The position numbers and the translations under genes are program-made. The notes beneath the pieces were generated by a model, which was not told where the DNA came from, made no database searches, and was given only the letters and a program-made list of their open reading frames with translations. This document shows positions 8,401-15,908 of a stretch of DNA of 64,000 bases, one piece after another. Each line of letters opens with the position of its first letter. Position 1 is the first letter of the stretch. The stretch is from Bacteroidales bacterium (GTDB lineage Bacteria; Bacteroidota; Bacteroidia; Bacteroidales; WCHB1-69): positions 1-64,000 of the forward strand of contig JAFZZK010000028.1 in NCBI GenBank assembly GCA_017615795.1, given 5' to 3'.

Positions 8401-9159
8401 ATGATTTTTTACTTCTCTGGATGCGGCAACAGCCGTTTCATCGCCGAAAGCATCGCGCAAGAGCTTCAGGAACAGCTTGTTTTCATTCCCGAGGCCAAGC
8501 GTGAAAACCGTTTTGAATACACTCTTGCGGAAGGCGAGCGGGTTGGTTTCGTCTTCCCCATCTATTCGTGGCAACCGCCGCATCTCGTTTTGGAGTTCGT
8601 GCGGAAGCTGAAGTTCGCAAAGACACCCGAATACGTATGGATGGCGGTTACCTGCGGCGACAACGGCGGGGTGGCGGAAAAGGTTTTCGCCGATCACCTT
8701 GCAAAAATCGGAGTGCAGTTACGTGCCGATTACTGCTTCCAGATGCCCAACACCTACGTCAATATGGCGGGTATGAGCACTGACAAACCGCAGAAAGCAA
8801 AGCGGAAGATTGAGAAGGCCAAGGCGCATCTGCCGGAGGTCATCGCCAACATTACCGAGCGGAAATCCGTGACGGAGATGCGGCGGGGCATCTTCCCGCG
8901 CTTCAAGACCAACGTCATCGGGAAAGGCTTCTACAAGTGGGTCTCCGACGAGCCGTTCCGCAGCACGGATGCCTGTATATCGTGTGGCAAGTGCGTGAGT
9001 GTGTGCCCGTTGCAAAATATCACCTTGGAGGGCGGCCGTCCGAAATGGCACGGTCACTGCACCAACTGCGACGCCTGCTTCCACCACTGCCCGAAGAACG
9101 CTATCCAGTTCGGCAAAGCGAGTGTCGGGAAGGGGCAATACTATTTCGGGAAGGTTTAA
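8401..9159 (+). CDS. EFR1-type protein: flavodoxin domain fused to a 2[4Fe-4S] ferredoxin
   Basis: A 252-residue cytoplasmic protein. Residues 1-150 form a flavodoxin-like domain starting MIFYFSGCGNSRFIAESIA, with the phosphate-binding loop SGCGNS. The C-terminal third holds two [4Fe-4S] motifs, CISCGKCVSVCP and CTNCDACFHHCP. By family it carries electrons between FMN and iron-sulfur clusters in anaerobes; the partner reductase and substrate are unknown. The start at 8401 is preferred to one 48 bases upstream because a promoter element lies between them and the flavodoxin fold begins exactly here. It is monocistronic, flanked on both sides by copies of the same intergenic repeat. Confidence 0.9.
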   Translation: MIFYFSGCGNSRFIAESIAQELQEQLVFIPEAKRENRFEYTLAEGERVGFVFPIYSWQPPHLVLEFVRKLKFAKTPEYVWMAVTCGDNGGVAEKVFADHLAKIGVQLRADYCFQMPNTYVNMAGMSTDKPQKAKRKIEKAKAHLPEVIANITERKSVTEMRRGIFPRFKTNVIGKGFYKWVSDEPFRSTDACISCGKCVSVCPLQNITLEGGRPKWHGHCTNCDACFHHCPKNAIQFGKASVGKGQYYFGKV

Positions 9160-9176
9160 TCTCCACAGTTGATCCT

Positions 9177-9259
9177 CCATGGATCGCGCGGATCCACGCG
9201 GATTATTTCCTTGTGATCCCCGAGATCCGCGGAAAAACACTATCTTTGCCGCAAAAATG
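9177..9259 (+). repeat. Dispersed intergenic repeat, copy B, containing a promoter
   Basis: CCATGGATCGCGCGGATC, then CACGCGGAT, a TTTCCTTGTGAT core and GATCCGCGGAAAAACA as in copy A. It continues through TATCTTTGCCGCAAAAAT right up to the start codon of the next gene. Its last 33 or so bases are nearly identical to 14588-14620. Confidence 0.8.
9241..9248 (+). promoter_or_regulatory. Promoter -7 element inside repeat copy B
   Basis: TATCTTTG matches TAnnTTTG, 8 bases before the ATG at 9257. The leader would be only a few bases long, so translation may start at this ATG or at the second one at 9263. Confidence 0.55.
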
Positions 9260-10414
9260 ACGATGAGACATCTCTTTCTCATATTATTTGTGGCGTTGCT
9301 TTCAGCAGGAAGTGTGGCAGCGCAAGAATTAGAGCATCTCCAGCCTGTGCAAATCACAAGTATGTCTTTGGTAAAACGGGACATTCCGAATTCCAAGAGC
9401 ACTATAGACAAGCACTTGTGTTCATATATTGATACCAGCATCACGTTTTATGAATGTCGTAACGACAAGCGTATTGTCGGTTATTTGCTGGATTTCCATG
9501 ATAACCGACCCTTTTGTGGTTATAAGTCCACTTGGGGGCATACATCGAACTCTTCGGAGGGCATCGCCATTCTTGCCGGGCTGAAGGAGGTGCAACGTGC
9601 TGAAATCTTATTGGCCAAGGAATTAGATCTTAAAGCCGATTCTTCACAAATTATTCGGCGCGCTCTCACGGCACCCCGATTTTATCAATACGCCCGCCAA
9701 TATATCTTTTATGTTGAAGAAGACGGTGACACTTGTGCGAGCATCAATTTTGCCATTCCAGAAGAATACGACTGTCTAAACAGCAGATATTTGAAGGTTT
9801 GCGATGGTGGAGACGATTATTGGAATGCTGTACTCAACTTGTCAAAAGGGCAAATTCTACATTATTATGTCAACGGTCCACACATCAAAACAGTGAAGGG
9901 GCGTAGCAAAGAGTCACAAGGATTAATCCGTAACTGCATTTTCCGTAATGGAACCCTTTATCGAGAAGAGGTCATAACATACAACCAGCTACCTAAAAAA
10001 GTGCAAACGAAGGTCGAGAATCCTCACGACACCACGAATACTTACATTGAAGTGCATCATAAAGGCCAGTTGTACTACTTGATTTTTAGCAATAGCATTC
10101 AAAAAGGATATCAGAACGACGGAACGTGGTTGTTCACAGGCTCGGAGAATTTGTTTAGTGGGGACCTGCCGGAGAATCAATTGCAGAAGGTGCCGCATAT
10201 TAAGAAGATGTTGTCCTATATTCACGACGATATGTCCCGCCGCGGACGCAACTTCCAAAAATACGGGAAGCTTATCTCCTTGGAAGTCCTGGACAAACAC
10301 TACGTCATCCACATCTGGTATTATCCGAACATCGATTACTACAAGATGTGGGCAGCCTACACCTTCGACCGAGAGGGCAATTTCGTAGGTATCGACATTG
10401 ATGGTTTACATTGA
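9257..10414 (+). CDS. Secreted protein of unknown function
   Basis: A 385-residue protein with a clear signal peptide (MRHLFLILFVALL, cleavage after VAAQ near residue 22). No family is recognised. The mature part is rich in Tyr, Asp, Asn and His, has no lipoprotein Cys and no sorting domain, so it is probably periplasmic. Base composition is more AT-rich than the efflux and housekeeping genes around it, like the next two genes, which suggests later acquisition. The start is ATG 9257; an ATG two codons later is equally possible. The frame upstream of 9257 lies inside the intergenic repeat and is not coding. Confidence 0.7.
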   Translation: MTMRHLFLILFVALLSAGSVAAQELEHLQPVQITSMSLVKRDIPNSKSTIDKHLCSYIDTSITFYECRNDKRIVGYLLDFHDNRPFCGYKSTWGHTSNSSEGIAILAGLKEVQRAEILLAKELDLKADSSQIIRRALTAPRFYQYARQYIFYVEEDGDTCASINFAIPEEYDCLNSRYLKVCDGGDDYWNAVLNLSKGQILHYYVNGPHIKTVKGRSKESQGLIRNCIFRNGTLYREEVITYNQLPKKVQTKVENPHDTTNTYIEVHHKGQLYYLIFSNSIQKGYQNDGTWLFTGSENLFSGDLPENQLQKVPHIKKMLSYIHDDMSRRGRNFQKYGKLISLEVLDKHYVIHIWYYPNIDYYKMWAAYTFDREGNFVGIDIDGLH

Positions 10415-10438
10415 TTTTAATCTCCAAGAAAAAAAGTG

Positions 10439-10446
10439 TATTTTTG
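10439..10446 (+). promoter_or_regulatory. Promoter -7 element for the DUF3990-like pair
   Basis: TATTTTTG matches TAnnTTTG, 24 bases before the ATG at 10471. No -33 TTG with normal spacing was found. Confidence 0.6.
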
Positions 10447-10470
10447 CAAAACGAATTTGATTCAACGACA

Positions 10471-10950
10471 ATGACAGGAACCTCATTGGAAAATAGTAGA
10501 TTATTATACCACGGGAGCACCATTCCCGTTCCCAATCCGGAAATCTTGGTTAGAGGTTTCTATAAGGATTTCGGGTACGGTTTCTACTGCACACAATTCG
10601 AAAAACAAGCACAACGCTGGGCATTGAGTAAAAAAGATGGTCATGTGGTTTCTGTTTATCAATTCGCTTTGGATTCAACAATGAATATCCTGACCTTCGA
10701 CAACATGACGGAAGAATGGCTTGACTTTGTTGTGGCATGCAGACGAGGTGTATCGCACGAATATGATATAGTAGAAGGTCCGATGGCGGATGACCAGATT
10801 TGGGATTATGTAGAAGATTTTATCAATGGGAAAATCACTTGCGAGGCATTTTGGGTATTGGTGAAATTCAAAAATCCAACACATCAAATTGCCTTCTGTT
10901 CGGAACGCTCTTTACAAACCATCCAATACGAAAGGAGTTATCCATTATGA
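10471..10950 (+). CDS. DUF3990-like protein, putative ADP-ribosyltransferase-fold enzyme
   Basis: A 159-residue cytoplasmic protein. It starts with RLLYHGST and then has DFGYGFYCTQFEKQAQRWA, the signature of DUF3990 proteins, whose fold is thought to be related to PARP-type ADP-ribosyltransferases. Compared with the H-Y-E triad of that superfamily, His14 (YHGS) and Tyr39 (GFYCT) are in place; the third position seems to be Gln139 in HQIAF rather than Glu. Relatives occur in toxin-like loci, so a target-modifying activity is inferred but unproven. The stop codon overlaps the start of the next gene by four bases (ATGA), implying coupled translation. Starts further upstream are excluded by the promoter position. 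Confidence 0.7.
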   Translation: MTGTSLENSRLLYHGSTIPVPNPEILVRGFYKDFGYGFYCTQFEKQAQRWALSKKDGHVVSVYQFALDSTMNILTFDNMTEEWLDFVVACRRGVSHEYDIVEGPMADDQIWDYVEDFINGKITCEAFWVLVKFKNPTHQIAFCSERSLQTIQYERSYPL

Positions 10951-11417
10951 CAAATGTGTTTTTCCCCGACGAACAAGTTTCTGAAAACGACTTGTATTTT
11001 GTCTGTTATATGATAGAACGAGTGGCACGACAGCTGAAGCAGCCGAATCGTTATGTTGTCAACACATTAGGTTACAATACATTGGCTGAAAAATTGTCTC
11101 TCGCCAACGTGTTGCATGCCCAAAATCCTATGGATGTGTGTACCGATTGGATCGATTCTTATCATTTGCAACCCGGAAATTTCGATGTCACAAAAGTCAA
11201 CCCTGAGTTATGTGAAATCATTCCGTCTGCATTACAGATGGGAAAAGTCTATACGCGACTGATCCTCGCCACTCTTATGGAAAACGAGGACTATGCCGAA
11301 GCGATTCTCCGCGTTTACAATTCCCCAATATGCGAAACGCTTGACAACTACAATTGCAGTGCCTACTATGAACCTTCGCCCTATATTGCCCGCAGCTACT
11401 ATGCCGGCAGTTTTTGA
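10947..11417 (+). CDS. Conserved partner of the DUF3990-like gene (weakly DUF3791-like N terminus)
   Basis: A 156-residue protein without signal peptide or membrane segment. Residues 10-65 (FVCYMIERVARQLK, then a VLHAQ motif) resemble the small DUF3791 proteins often encoded beside DUF3990 genes. The C-terminal half has a tyrosine-rich end, NYNCSAYYEPSPYIARSYY. It shares four bases with the upstream gene, so the two are translated together. By position it could be an antitoxin, a chaperone or a second subunit; nothing in the sequence decides this. It looks AT-rich like its partner. Confidence 0.6.
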   Translation: MTNVFFPDEQVSENDLYFVCYMIERVARQLKQPNRYVVNTLGYNTLAEKLSLANVLHAQNPMDVCTDWIDSYHLQPGNFDVTKVNPELCEIIPSALQMGKVYTRLILATLMENEDYAEAILRVYNSPICETLDNYNCSAYYEPSPYIARSYYAGSF

Positions 11418-11500
11418 TTCTTCTCGTTTTACTGGCAAAAAAGCCCAAAGCTAATAGCTAACAGCCAAAAGCAAGTAGTATTAACAAAAACTATCCAACA

Positions 11501-11848
11501 ATGAATCTCGAAGCATTCCGTGAGTTTTGCTTGTCGTTGGGCGAGGTGGAGGAGAAACTGCCCTTCGCAAAGATGCCCGGCGGCGACACCTTGTTGGTGT
11601 TCTACGTCTGCGGTCACACCTTCTGCTACTGCGACCTCCACGAACTCACTGTGGTGGTGAAGTGCCAGACAGAACGCATTGCCGAACTACTCGGCACCGT
11701 CAACGGTGTGGAAGCCCCCGACAACCACTTCAACCCCAAATACTGGCTCGGCATCAACCTGCAAACCATCGACGCCGAACTGCTCAAGGAACTGACGCAG
11801 AACTCATTTGAGATTGTGAAGGGGAAGTATTCGAAGAAACGGAAATAA
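11501..11848 (+). CDS. MmcQ/YjbR family protein
   Basis: A 115-residue protein with the CyaY-like YjbR fold: an N-terminal helix (LEAFREFCLSL), a central FYVCGHTFCYCDL strand pair, and the family motif HFNPKYWLGINL followed by a SFEIVKGKYSKK C terminus. Family members are described as DNA-binding or MmcQ-like, but the biochemical role is not established. The 83-base gap upstream contains AGCTAATAGCTAACAGCC-like words of the kind also seen before the RND pump. No clear promoter element was found. Confidence 0.85.
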   Translation: MNLEAFREFCLSLGEVEEKLPFAKMPGGDTLLVFYVCGHTFCYCDLHELTVVVKCQTERIAELLGTVNGVEAPDNHFNPKYWLGINLQTIDAELLKELTQNSFEIVKGKYSKKRK

Positions 11849-11850
11849 TC

Positions 11851-11878
11851 ACTTTTTTGCCGATATCGGCAAAAAAGT
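11851..11878. promoter_or_regulatory. 28-base perfect palindrome, probable operator of fic
   Basis: The core TGCCGATATCGGCA (11858-11871) is extended on both sides by complementary arms (ACTTTTT and AAAAAGT), so all 28 bases are symmetrical. It ends 2 bases before the -7 element of the fic promoter, where a bound protein would block RNA polymerase. A further half-site, TTGCCGATA, lies at 11909-11917 next to the fic start codon. No T-run follows, so a terminator is less likely. Confidence 0.75.
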
Positions 11879-11880
11879 AG

Positions 11881-11888
11881 TATCTTTG
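11881..11888 (+). promoter_or_regulatory. Promoter -7 element of fic
   Basis: TATCTTTG matches TAnnTTTG, 31 bases before the fic ATG and directly behind the palindrome. Confidence 0.7.
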
Positions 11889-11919
11889 CCGCGGTTTTCA
11901 TTAGAATCTTGCCGATAGT

Positions 11920-12801
11920 ATGGAATACATCTCAGTCACCCAGTTCGCCGAAAAATACGGCGTCAGCGAGCGGACCGCCCGTCATTATTGCGCCACGGGG
12001 AAAATCAACGGTGCGTTTCTGACGGGTAAAACCTGGAACATTCCCGCCGATGCTATTCTGCCATGCAAAAGCAAACAGCGCATTTCTCCACTGCTTCAAC
12101 GTCTGCGCGACGAAAAGGAAACGAAACTGAAAGGCGGAATATACCATCGCACCCAAATCGATTTGACCTACAATTCCAACCATATCGAAGGTTCTCGACT
12201 AACAAAGGAGCAAACCCGCTATATTTTCGAGACCAACACCCTCGGAATCACTACCGAAAACACCCGCATTGACGACATCATAGAAACAATCAATCACTTT
12301 CGTTGCATTGACTACATCATCGACCATTCCACCGACAAAATCACGGAGAGCCATCTGAAGCAGCTGCACTTGATATTGAAAGCCAACACTTCAGACAGTC
12401 AAAAGTCGTGGTTTGCGGTTGGCGACTACAAGCGATTGCCTAATGAGGTGGGTGGCGAAGAGACAGTGCAACCCGAGGAGGTGCGCAAGCATATAAAGAC
12501 CTTGCTCTCAGAATATAATGCTATCAAAGAGGTGCAATTTGACGACATTTTGAATTTCCACGTGCAGTTTGAGCGCATCCACCCTTTCCAAGACGGCAAC
12601 GGTCGTGTCGGGCGACTGCTGATGTTCTGGCAATGCCTGCAAAGCAACCACGTCCCGTTCATCATCACCGAAGAGCTGCGTCTGTTTTATTACCGCGGCT
12701 TACAGCGTTGGGGACACCTCAACGACTACCTGCGCGACACCTGCCTGACAGCACAAGACCAGTATAAGGCATTGCTGGATTATTTCAAAATCAAGTTTTA
12801 A
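11920..12801 (+). CDS. Fic family protein with N-terminal helix-turn-helix
   Basis: A 293-residue protein. Residues 1-48 form a winged or MerR-like HTH (YISVTQFAEKYGVSERTARHYCATG). The Fic domain has the catalytic loop HPFQDGNGRVGR with His221, all consensus residues present, which in the family transfers AMP (or another phosphate-linked group) to a target hydroxyl. SNHIEG at residues 86-91 matches the inhibitory helix (S/T)xxxE(G/N), with Glu90 expected to block ATP; placed before the Fic core, this is the class II autoinhibited layout. The HTH and the palindrome before the gene suggest it represses its own promoter. The S41 peptidase gene starts 1 base after the stop. The target is unknown. 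Confidence 0.93.
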   Translation: MEYISVTQFAEKYGVSERTARHYCATGKINGAFLTGKTWNIPADAILPCKSKQRISPLLQRLRDEKETKLKGGIYHRTQIDLTYNSNHIEGSRLTKEQTRYIFETNTLGITTENTRIDDIIETINHFRCIDYIIDHSTDKITESHLKQLHLILKANTSDSQKSWFAVGDYKRLPNEVGGEETVQPEEVRKHIKTLLSEYNAIKEVQFDDILNFHVQFERIHPFQDGNGRVGRLLMFWQCLQSNHVPFIITEELRLFYYRGLQRWGHLNDYLRDTCLTAQDQYKALLDYFKIKF

Positions 12802-12802
12802 T

Positions 12803-14518
12803 ATGAAAAAACATATCCTCTTCTCCATCCTTCTCCTTTTCTGTGCGACCCTCTCTTACGCACAAACGCCCTCCAACAAGTCTGACGTAGTCAAAGACAC
12901 TATGTTTGACCACGGCTCCAACATAGTGTTTCCCGAAATGACCCCGCAACTGGTGGACAACCTTGATCTTTTGGGGCGCGTTTGGGGATTCCTTAAATAT
13001 CACCACCCCACCATTTCCAAAGGCGCATACAACTGGGATTACGAGCTTTTCCGGATGCTGCCTGGCTATTTGCAAGTGACCGACAACAAGCAACGAGACG
13101 CCTACTTGGCCAAATGGATTCTCCATTACGGAAAGATTCCTGTCAACAAAAATGTTATACCTGTTGATACCAATGCTTTTCTGAAGCCAGATCTGGCATG
13201 GATTAATTCTGAAACTTTGTCGCCAAAGCTCTACAAGACACTGATGAATGTCTATCAGAACCGCAAAAATGGCTTCTACTATGTATCCTATAACTCTCTT
13301 TGGGTGAAGAATGCAGAATTCAGGAATGAGAACAATTATTACGAGATGGATTACCCTGACGCCGGTTTTAGGTTGCTGGCGCTGTACCGCTATTGGAATA
13401 TGGTGTATTATTTCTTCCCGGACCTGTATCTTGCGGATGCCGACTGGAACACGGTGATGAGGAATCATATTTCATCTTTCCTCTCGGCAGAGGATAAAAC
13501 AACCTATTGGAGAGCTATCAAACGCCTGATTGCCCAAATAGACGACACTCACGGGGCGATGTGGTCCTCGATATTCAAGCAGTCGTTGAACTACTACCGC
13601 ACTCCGTTCAGAGTGAGTTTCTTGAAGAATGACACCTTGGTGGTTTCCGCCTATTGGGATTCGGAAAAAATCGACAGTGCCGGACCGCACATCGGGGATA
13701 TCATCACCCACATTGATGGCAAGCCTGTTTCGTATTATGTTGACAGCCTGTCGCCCTATTATTCGGCGTCCAACCATCGTGCCAAAGTCCGCAACATTTC
13801 TTGGGAGATTTGCAATGGTTACAAGCCCTCCGTCAGCATCTCATTCTTGTCGGACGGGACCCCGAAAGAGGCCACCATCACCCGGTATAATTCTGATGAG
13901 ATGGAGATCAACACCCGAACCGACAGCATCTGCTACAAAGATTTGGGCGACAGTATCGGTTATGTTTCAATGGACGATATCACCAAAGAATGGGTGGAAC
14001 GCATTGCAGACACCCTGCACACCACCAAAGGGCTGATTCTGGATTTGAGGGAGTATCCGAATGAAAGCATCAACTATAAATTATACAGTGTCTTGTCTGA
14101 CAAGTCAAGACCCTTTTTCAAAGCCACCTGTCCTGATATGAGCAATCCCGGTGCTTTTGGTTGGACAAAACCGGGCTATACAGGAAAAGGTAAGCAAGCG
14201 TATAAGGGCAAAATAGTCATTCTCATCAGTGAGCAGTCACAAAGCCACGCGGAGTTTTGCACGATGATGTACCGCACGCTTCCCAACAGCATTGTCATCG
14301 GCAACACGACGGCGGGCGCGGATGGCGATGTGGTGGGGATCCCGCTCCCCGGCGGTATACACTCCTATTTCTCCGGAATCGGCATTTATTACCCCGACGG
14401 CGCTGAGACACAGCGTGTGGGCATTATCCCCGACATTTACGTATGGCCTACCGTCCGGGGCGTCCGCGAGGGCCGTGACGAGTTACTGGAGAAGGCGCTG
14501 GAATGGTTGAAACAATAG
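12803..14518 (+). CDS. Secreted S41 family peptidase
   Basis: A 571-residue protein with a signal peptide (MKKHILFSILLLFCATLSYAQ). After LGRVWGFLKYHHP, which is typical of Bacteroidota S41 proteins, comes a helical N-terminal region, a PDZ-like segment around 280-340 (IGDIITHIDGKPV) and the S41 core with GLILDLREYPN and ILISEQSQSHAEF, the last holding the probable catalytic Ser, then IGNTTAGADGDV. It probably cleaves proteins at their C termini in the periplasm. The gap after fic is a single base and contains no promoter, so the two genes are likely cotranscribed although their products act in different compartments. It is followed by a repeat-associated promoter. Confidence 0.88.
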   Translation: MKKHILFSILLLFCATLSYAQTPSNKSDVVKDTMFDHGSNIVFPEMTPQLVDNLDLLGRVWGFLKYHHPTISKGAYNWDYELFRMLPGYLQVTDNKQRDAYLAKWILHYGKIPVNKNVIPVDTNAFLKPDLAWINSETLSPKLYKTLMNVYQNRKNGFYYVSYNSLWVKNAEFRNENNYYEMDYPDAGFRLLALYRYWNMVYYFFPDLYLADADWNTVMRNHISSFLSAEDKTTYWRAIKRLIAQIDDTHGAMWSSIFKQSLNYYRTPFRVSFLKNDTLVVSAYWDSEKIDSAGPHIGDIITHIDGKPVSYYVDSLSPYYSASNHRAKVRNISWEICNGYKPSVSISFLSDGTPKEATITRYNSDEMEINTRTDSICYKDLGDSIGYVSMDDITKEWVERIADTLHTTKGLILDLREYPNESINYKLYSVLSDKSRPFFKATCPDMSNPGAFGWTKPGYTGKGKQAYKGKIVILISEQSQSHAEFCTMMYRTLPNSIVIGNTTAGADGDVVGIPLPGGIHSYFSGIGIYYPDGAETQRVGIIPDIYVWPTVRGVREGRDELLEKALEWLKQ

Positions 14519-14542
14519 GGGAGAAGCCTATTTGTTTGTATC

Positions 14543-14620
14543 TTTTCCTCGTGATCCTCGCGATCCGCGGAAAAAATCCCCTCGCCATCCGCGGAAAAAC
14601 ATTATCTTTGCCGCAAAAAT
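14543..14620 (+). repeat. Dispersed intergenic repeat, copy C (partial), containing a promoter
   Basis: TTTTCCTCGTGATCCTCGCG, then GATCCGCGGAAAAAA, then a second CATCCGCGGAAAAACAT that runs on through TTATCTTTGCCGCAAAAAT. The right end is nearly identical to the right end of copy B; the left CGCGCGGATC part is missing. Confidence 0.75.
14603..14610 (+). promoter_or_regulatory. Promoter -7 element inside repeat copy C
   Basis: TATCTTTG matches TAnnTTTG, 16 bases before the esterase ATG at 14627. Confidence 0.6.
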
Positions 14621-14626
14621 TATTAT

Positions 14627-15742
14627 ATGAAAAAATTATTTACAATCAGTTTATTATTATTGGTTTGTTGGATGGGTGACCTTGCCGCCCAGGTTCAGCA
14701 CTTCACCTGGCAGGGTACGGAGCGCGAATACCTCGTGCGCACCCCGGCCAACCATAATGGTACACTTCCTGTGCTGTTTTTCCTGCACGGTCTGGGTGGC
14801 AACGTCTCCAATTACGACCAAGAATTCAATTTTGCCCAGATTGCCGAGGAGTATGACTGGATGATTGTGTTGCCGCAGGCCCTTGACCAAGGCATTGGCC
14901 CTATGTGGAACGCCGGCCTGGCCAGCAGCGACATTGATGACTCCGGTTTCCTGATGGCGCTCCTCGACTCGCTGACGGTACAGTTTCAGCTTGACACCGA
15001 CAGCGTTTTCTTCGCAGGCGTATCAATGGGCGGCTTTATGACGCACCGTATGGCTATTGAGCACGGCGACCGAATTGACGCGTGCGTGGCGGTCAGCGGA
15101 CTGATTACCAGTGTGGATGCTGCCCAGACGCCCGTCGCACCCGTCCGTATGCTCCACATCCACGGCACAAACGACAACGTAGTGGGTTACAACGGTTACT
15201 CCACTGCTTTCGGCCTGACGCTCGGACTCGGGGTGGATGCCATCCTCGACTATTGGCAGAATGCCAACGGCTGTAGTGGCGAACCGGCCATCGACACACT
15301 CCCCGACCTCAAGAACGACGGGCTGCGTTTCATCCGTTATACTTACAACTGCGGCACGGACCTGCAGTTCCTCAAGGTGGTGGGCGGCGTGCACGACTGG
15401 TATCATAGCTCCGCCCAATATGATATTGGCTACAAGGAGGCTCTCTACGAGTTCTGCACGGGCCGCAGCCTTCCGTCAAGTGTCGATGTCCGCGAGATGG
15501 AGCAATTACGGGTGTGGCCGAACCCGACGAACGGCGTCTTCAACATCCAAATTGCATATTCCAGTTCACCCAGCAAGGAGATTAAGGTGTTCGATGTGTA
15601 TGGGAAAATGGTGGATGTGATAAACACGATGTGCGCATCATCGCTGGGAACCGCACAAATCGACCTTTCCCGTCACCCTGATGGCATCTATTTCGTGCAG
15701 GCAGGGAATGGGACTACGACAAAAGTGGTGCTGAAACGATAA
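14627..15742 (+). CDS. Secreted alpha/beta hydrolase (esterase/depolymerase type) with T9SS sorting domain
   Basis: A 371-residue protein. The signal peptide ends near residue 21 (DLAAQ). The hydrolase domain (25-285) has the oxyanion region LFFLHGLGGN, the nucleophile elbow GVSMGG (catalytic Ser), an acid at IHGTNDNVVGY and a final VVGGVHDWYHS with the catalytic His. This layout fits the polyhydroxyalkanoate-depolymerase/feruloyl-esterase group. Residues 295-371 (VWPNPTNGVFNIQI, GIYFVQA, KVVLKR end) are a type A T9SS sorting domain, so the enzyme is displayed or released at the cell surface. The natural ester substrate, possibly plant feruloyl or acetyl esters, cannot be fixed from sequence. 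Confidence 0.88.
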   Translation: MKKLFTISLLLLVCWMGDLAAQVQHFTWQGTEREYLVRTPANHNGTLPVLFFLHGLGGNVSNYDQEFNFAQIAEEYDWMIVLPQALDQGIGPMWNAGLASSDIDDSGFLMALLDSLTVQFQLDTDSVFFAGVSMGGFMTHRMAIEHGDRIDACVAVSGLITSVDAAQTPVAPVRMLHIHGTNDNVVGYNGYSTAFGLTLGLGVDAILDYWQNANGCSGEPAIDTLPDLKNDGLRFIRYTYNCGTDLQFLKVVGGVHDWYHSSAQYDIGYKEALYEFCTGRSLPSSVDVREMEQLRVWPNPTNGVFNIQIAYSSSPSKEIKVFDVYGKMVDVINTMCASSLGTAQIDLSRHPDGIYFVQAGNGTTTKVVLKR

Positions 15743-15869
15743 AGAGGCTTGCTTAACCTTTAAGGATATACTTCGAAAATTGTTGTTACTTTTTCGGAAA
15801 TTGTACGTATACACCCCTATGAAAAATATTGTATTTTTTTTAGGAAAGTGCAGTAATTAAAAAAAAATG

Positions 15870-15877
15870 TATATTTG
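15870..15877 (+). promoter_or_regulatory. Promoter -7 element for the TonB-C/OmpA-like gene
   Basis: TATATTTG matches TAnnTTTG, 31 bases before the ATG at 15909. Confidence 0.6.
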
Positions 15878-15908
15878 CAGCCTCGAAAAAAATTAAAATT
15901 ACTAATAT

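Noticed and set aside
9179..9256. N-terminal extension of the secreted unknown protein
   Set aside because: It would translate the intergenic repeat and hide the signal peptide.
11851..11878. Palindrome as a terminator for the MmcQ/YjbR gene
   Set aside because: It has no loop and no T-run after it and sits against the fic -7 element; operator is the better reading.
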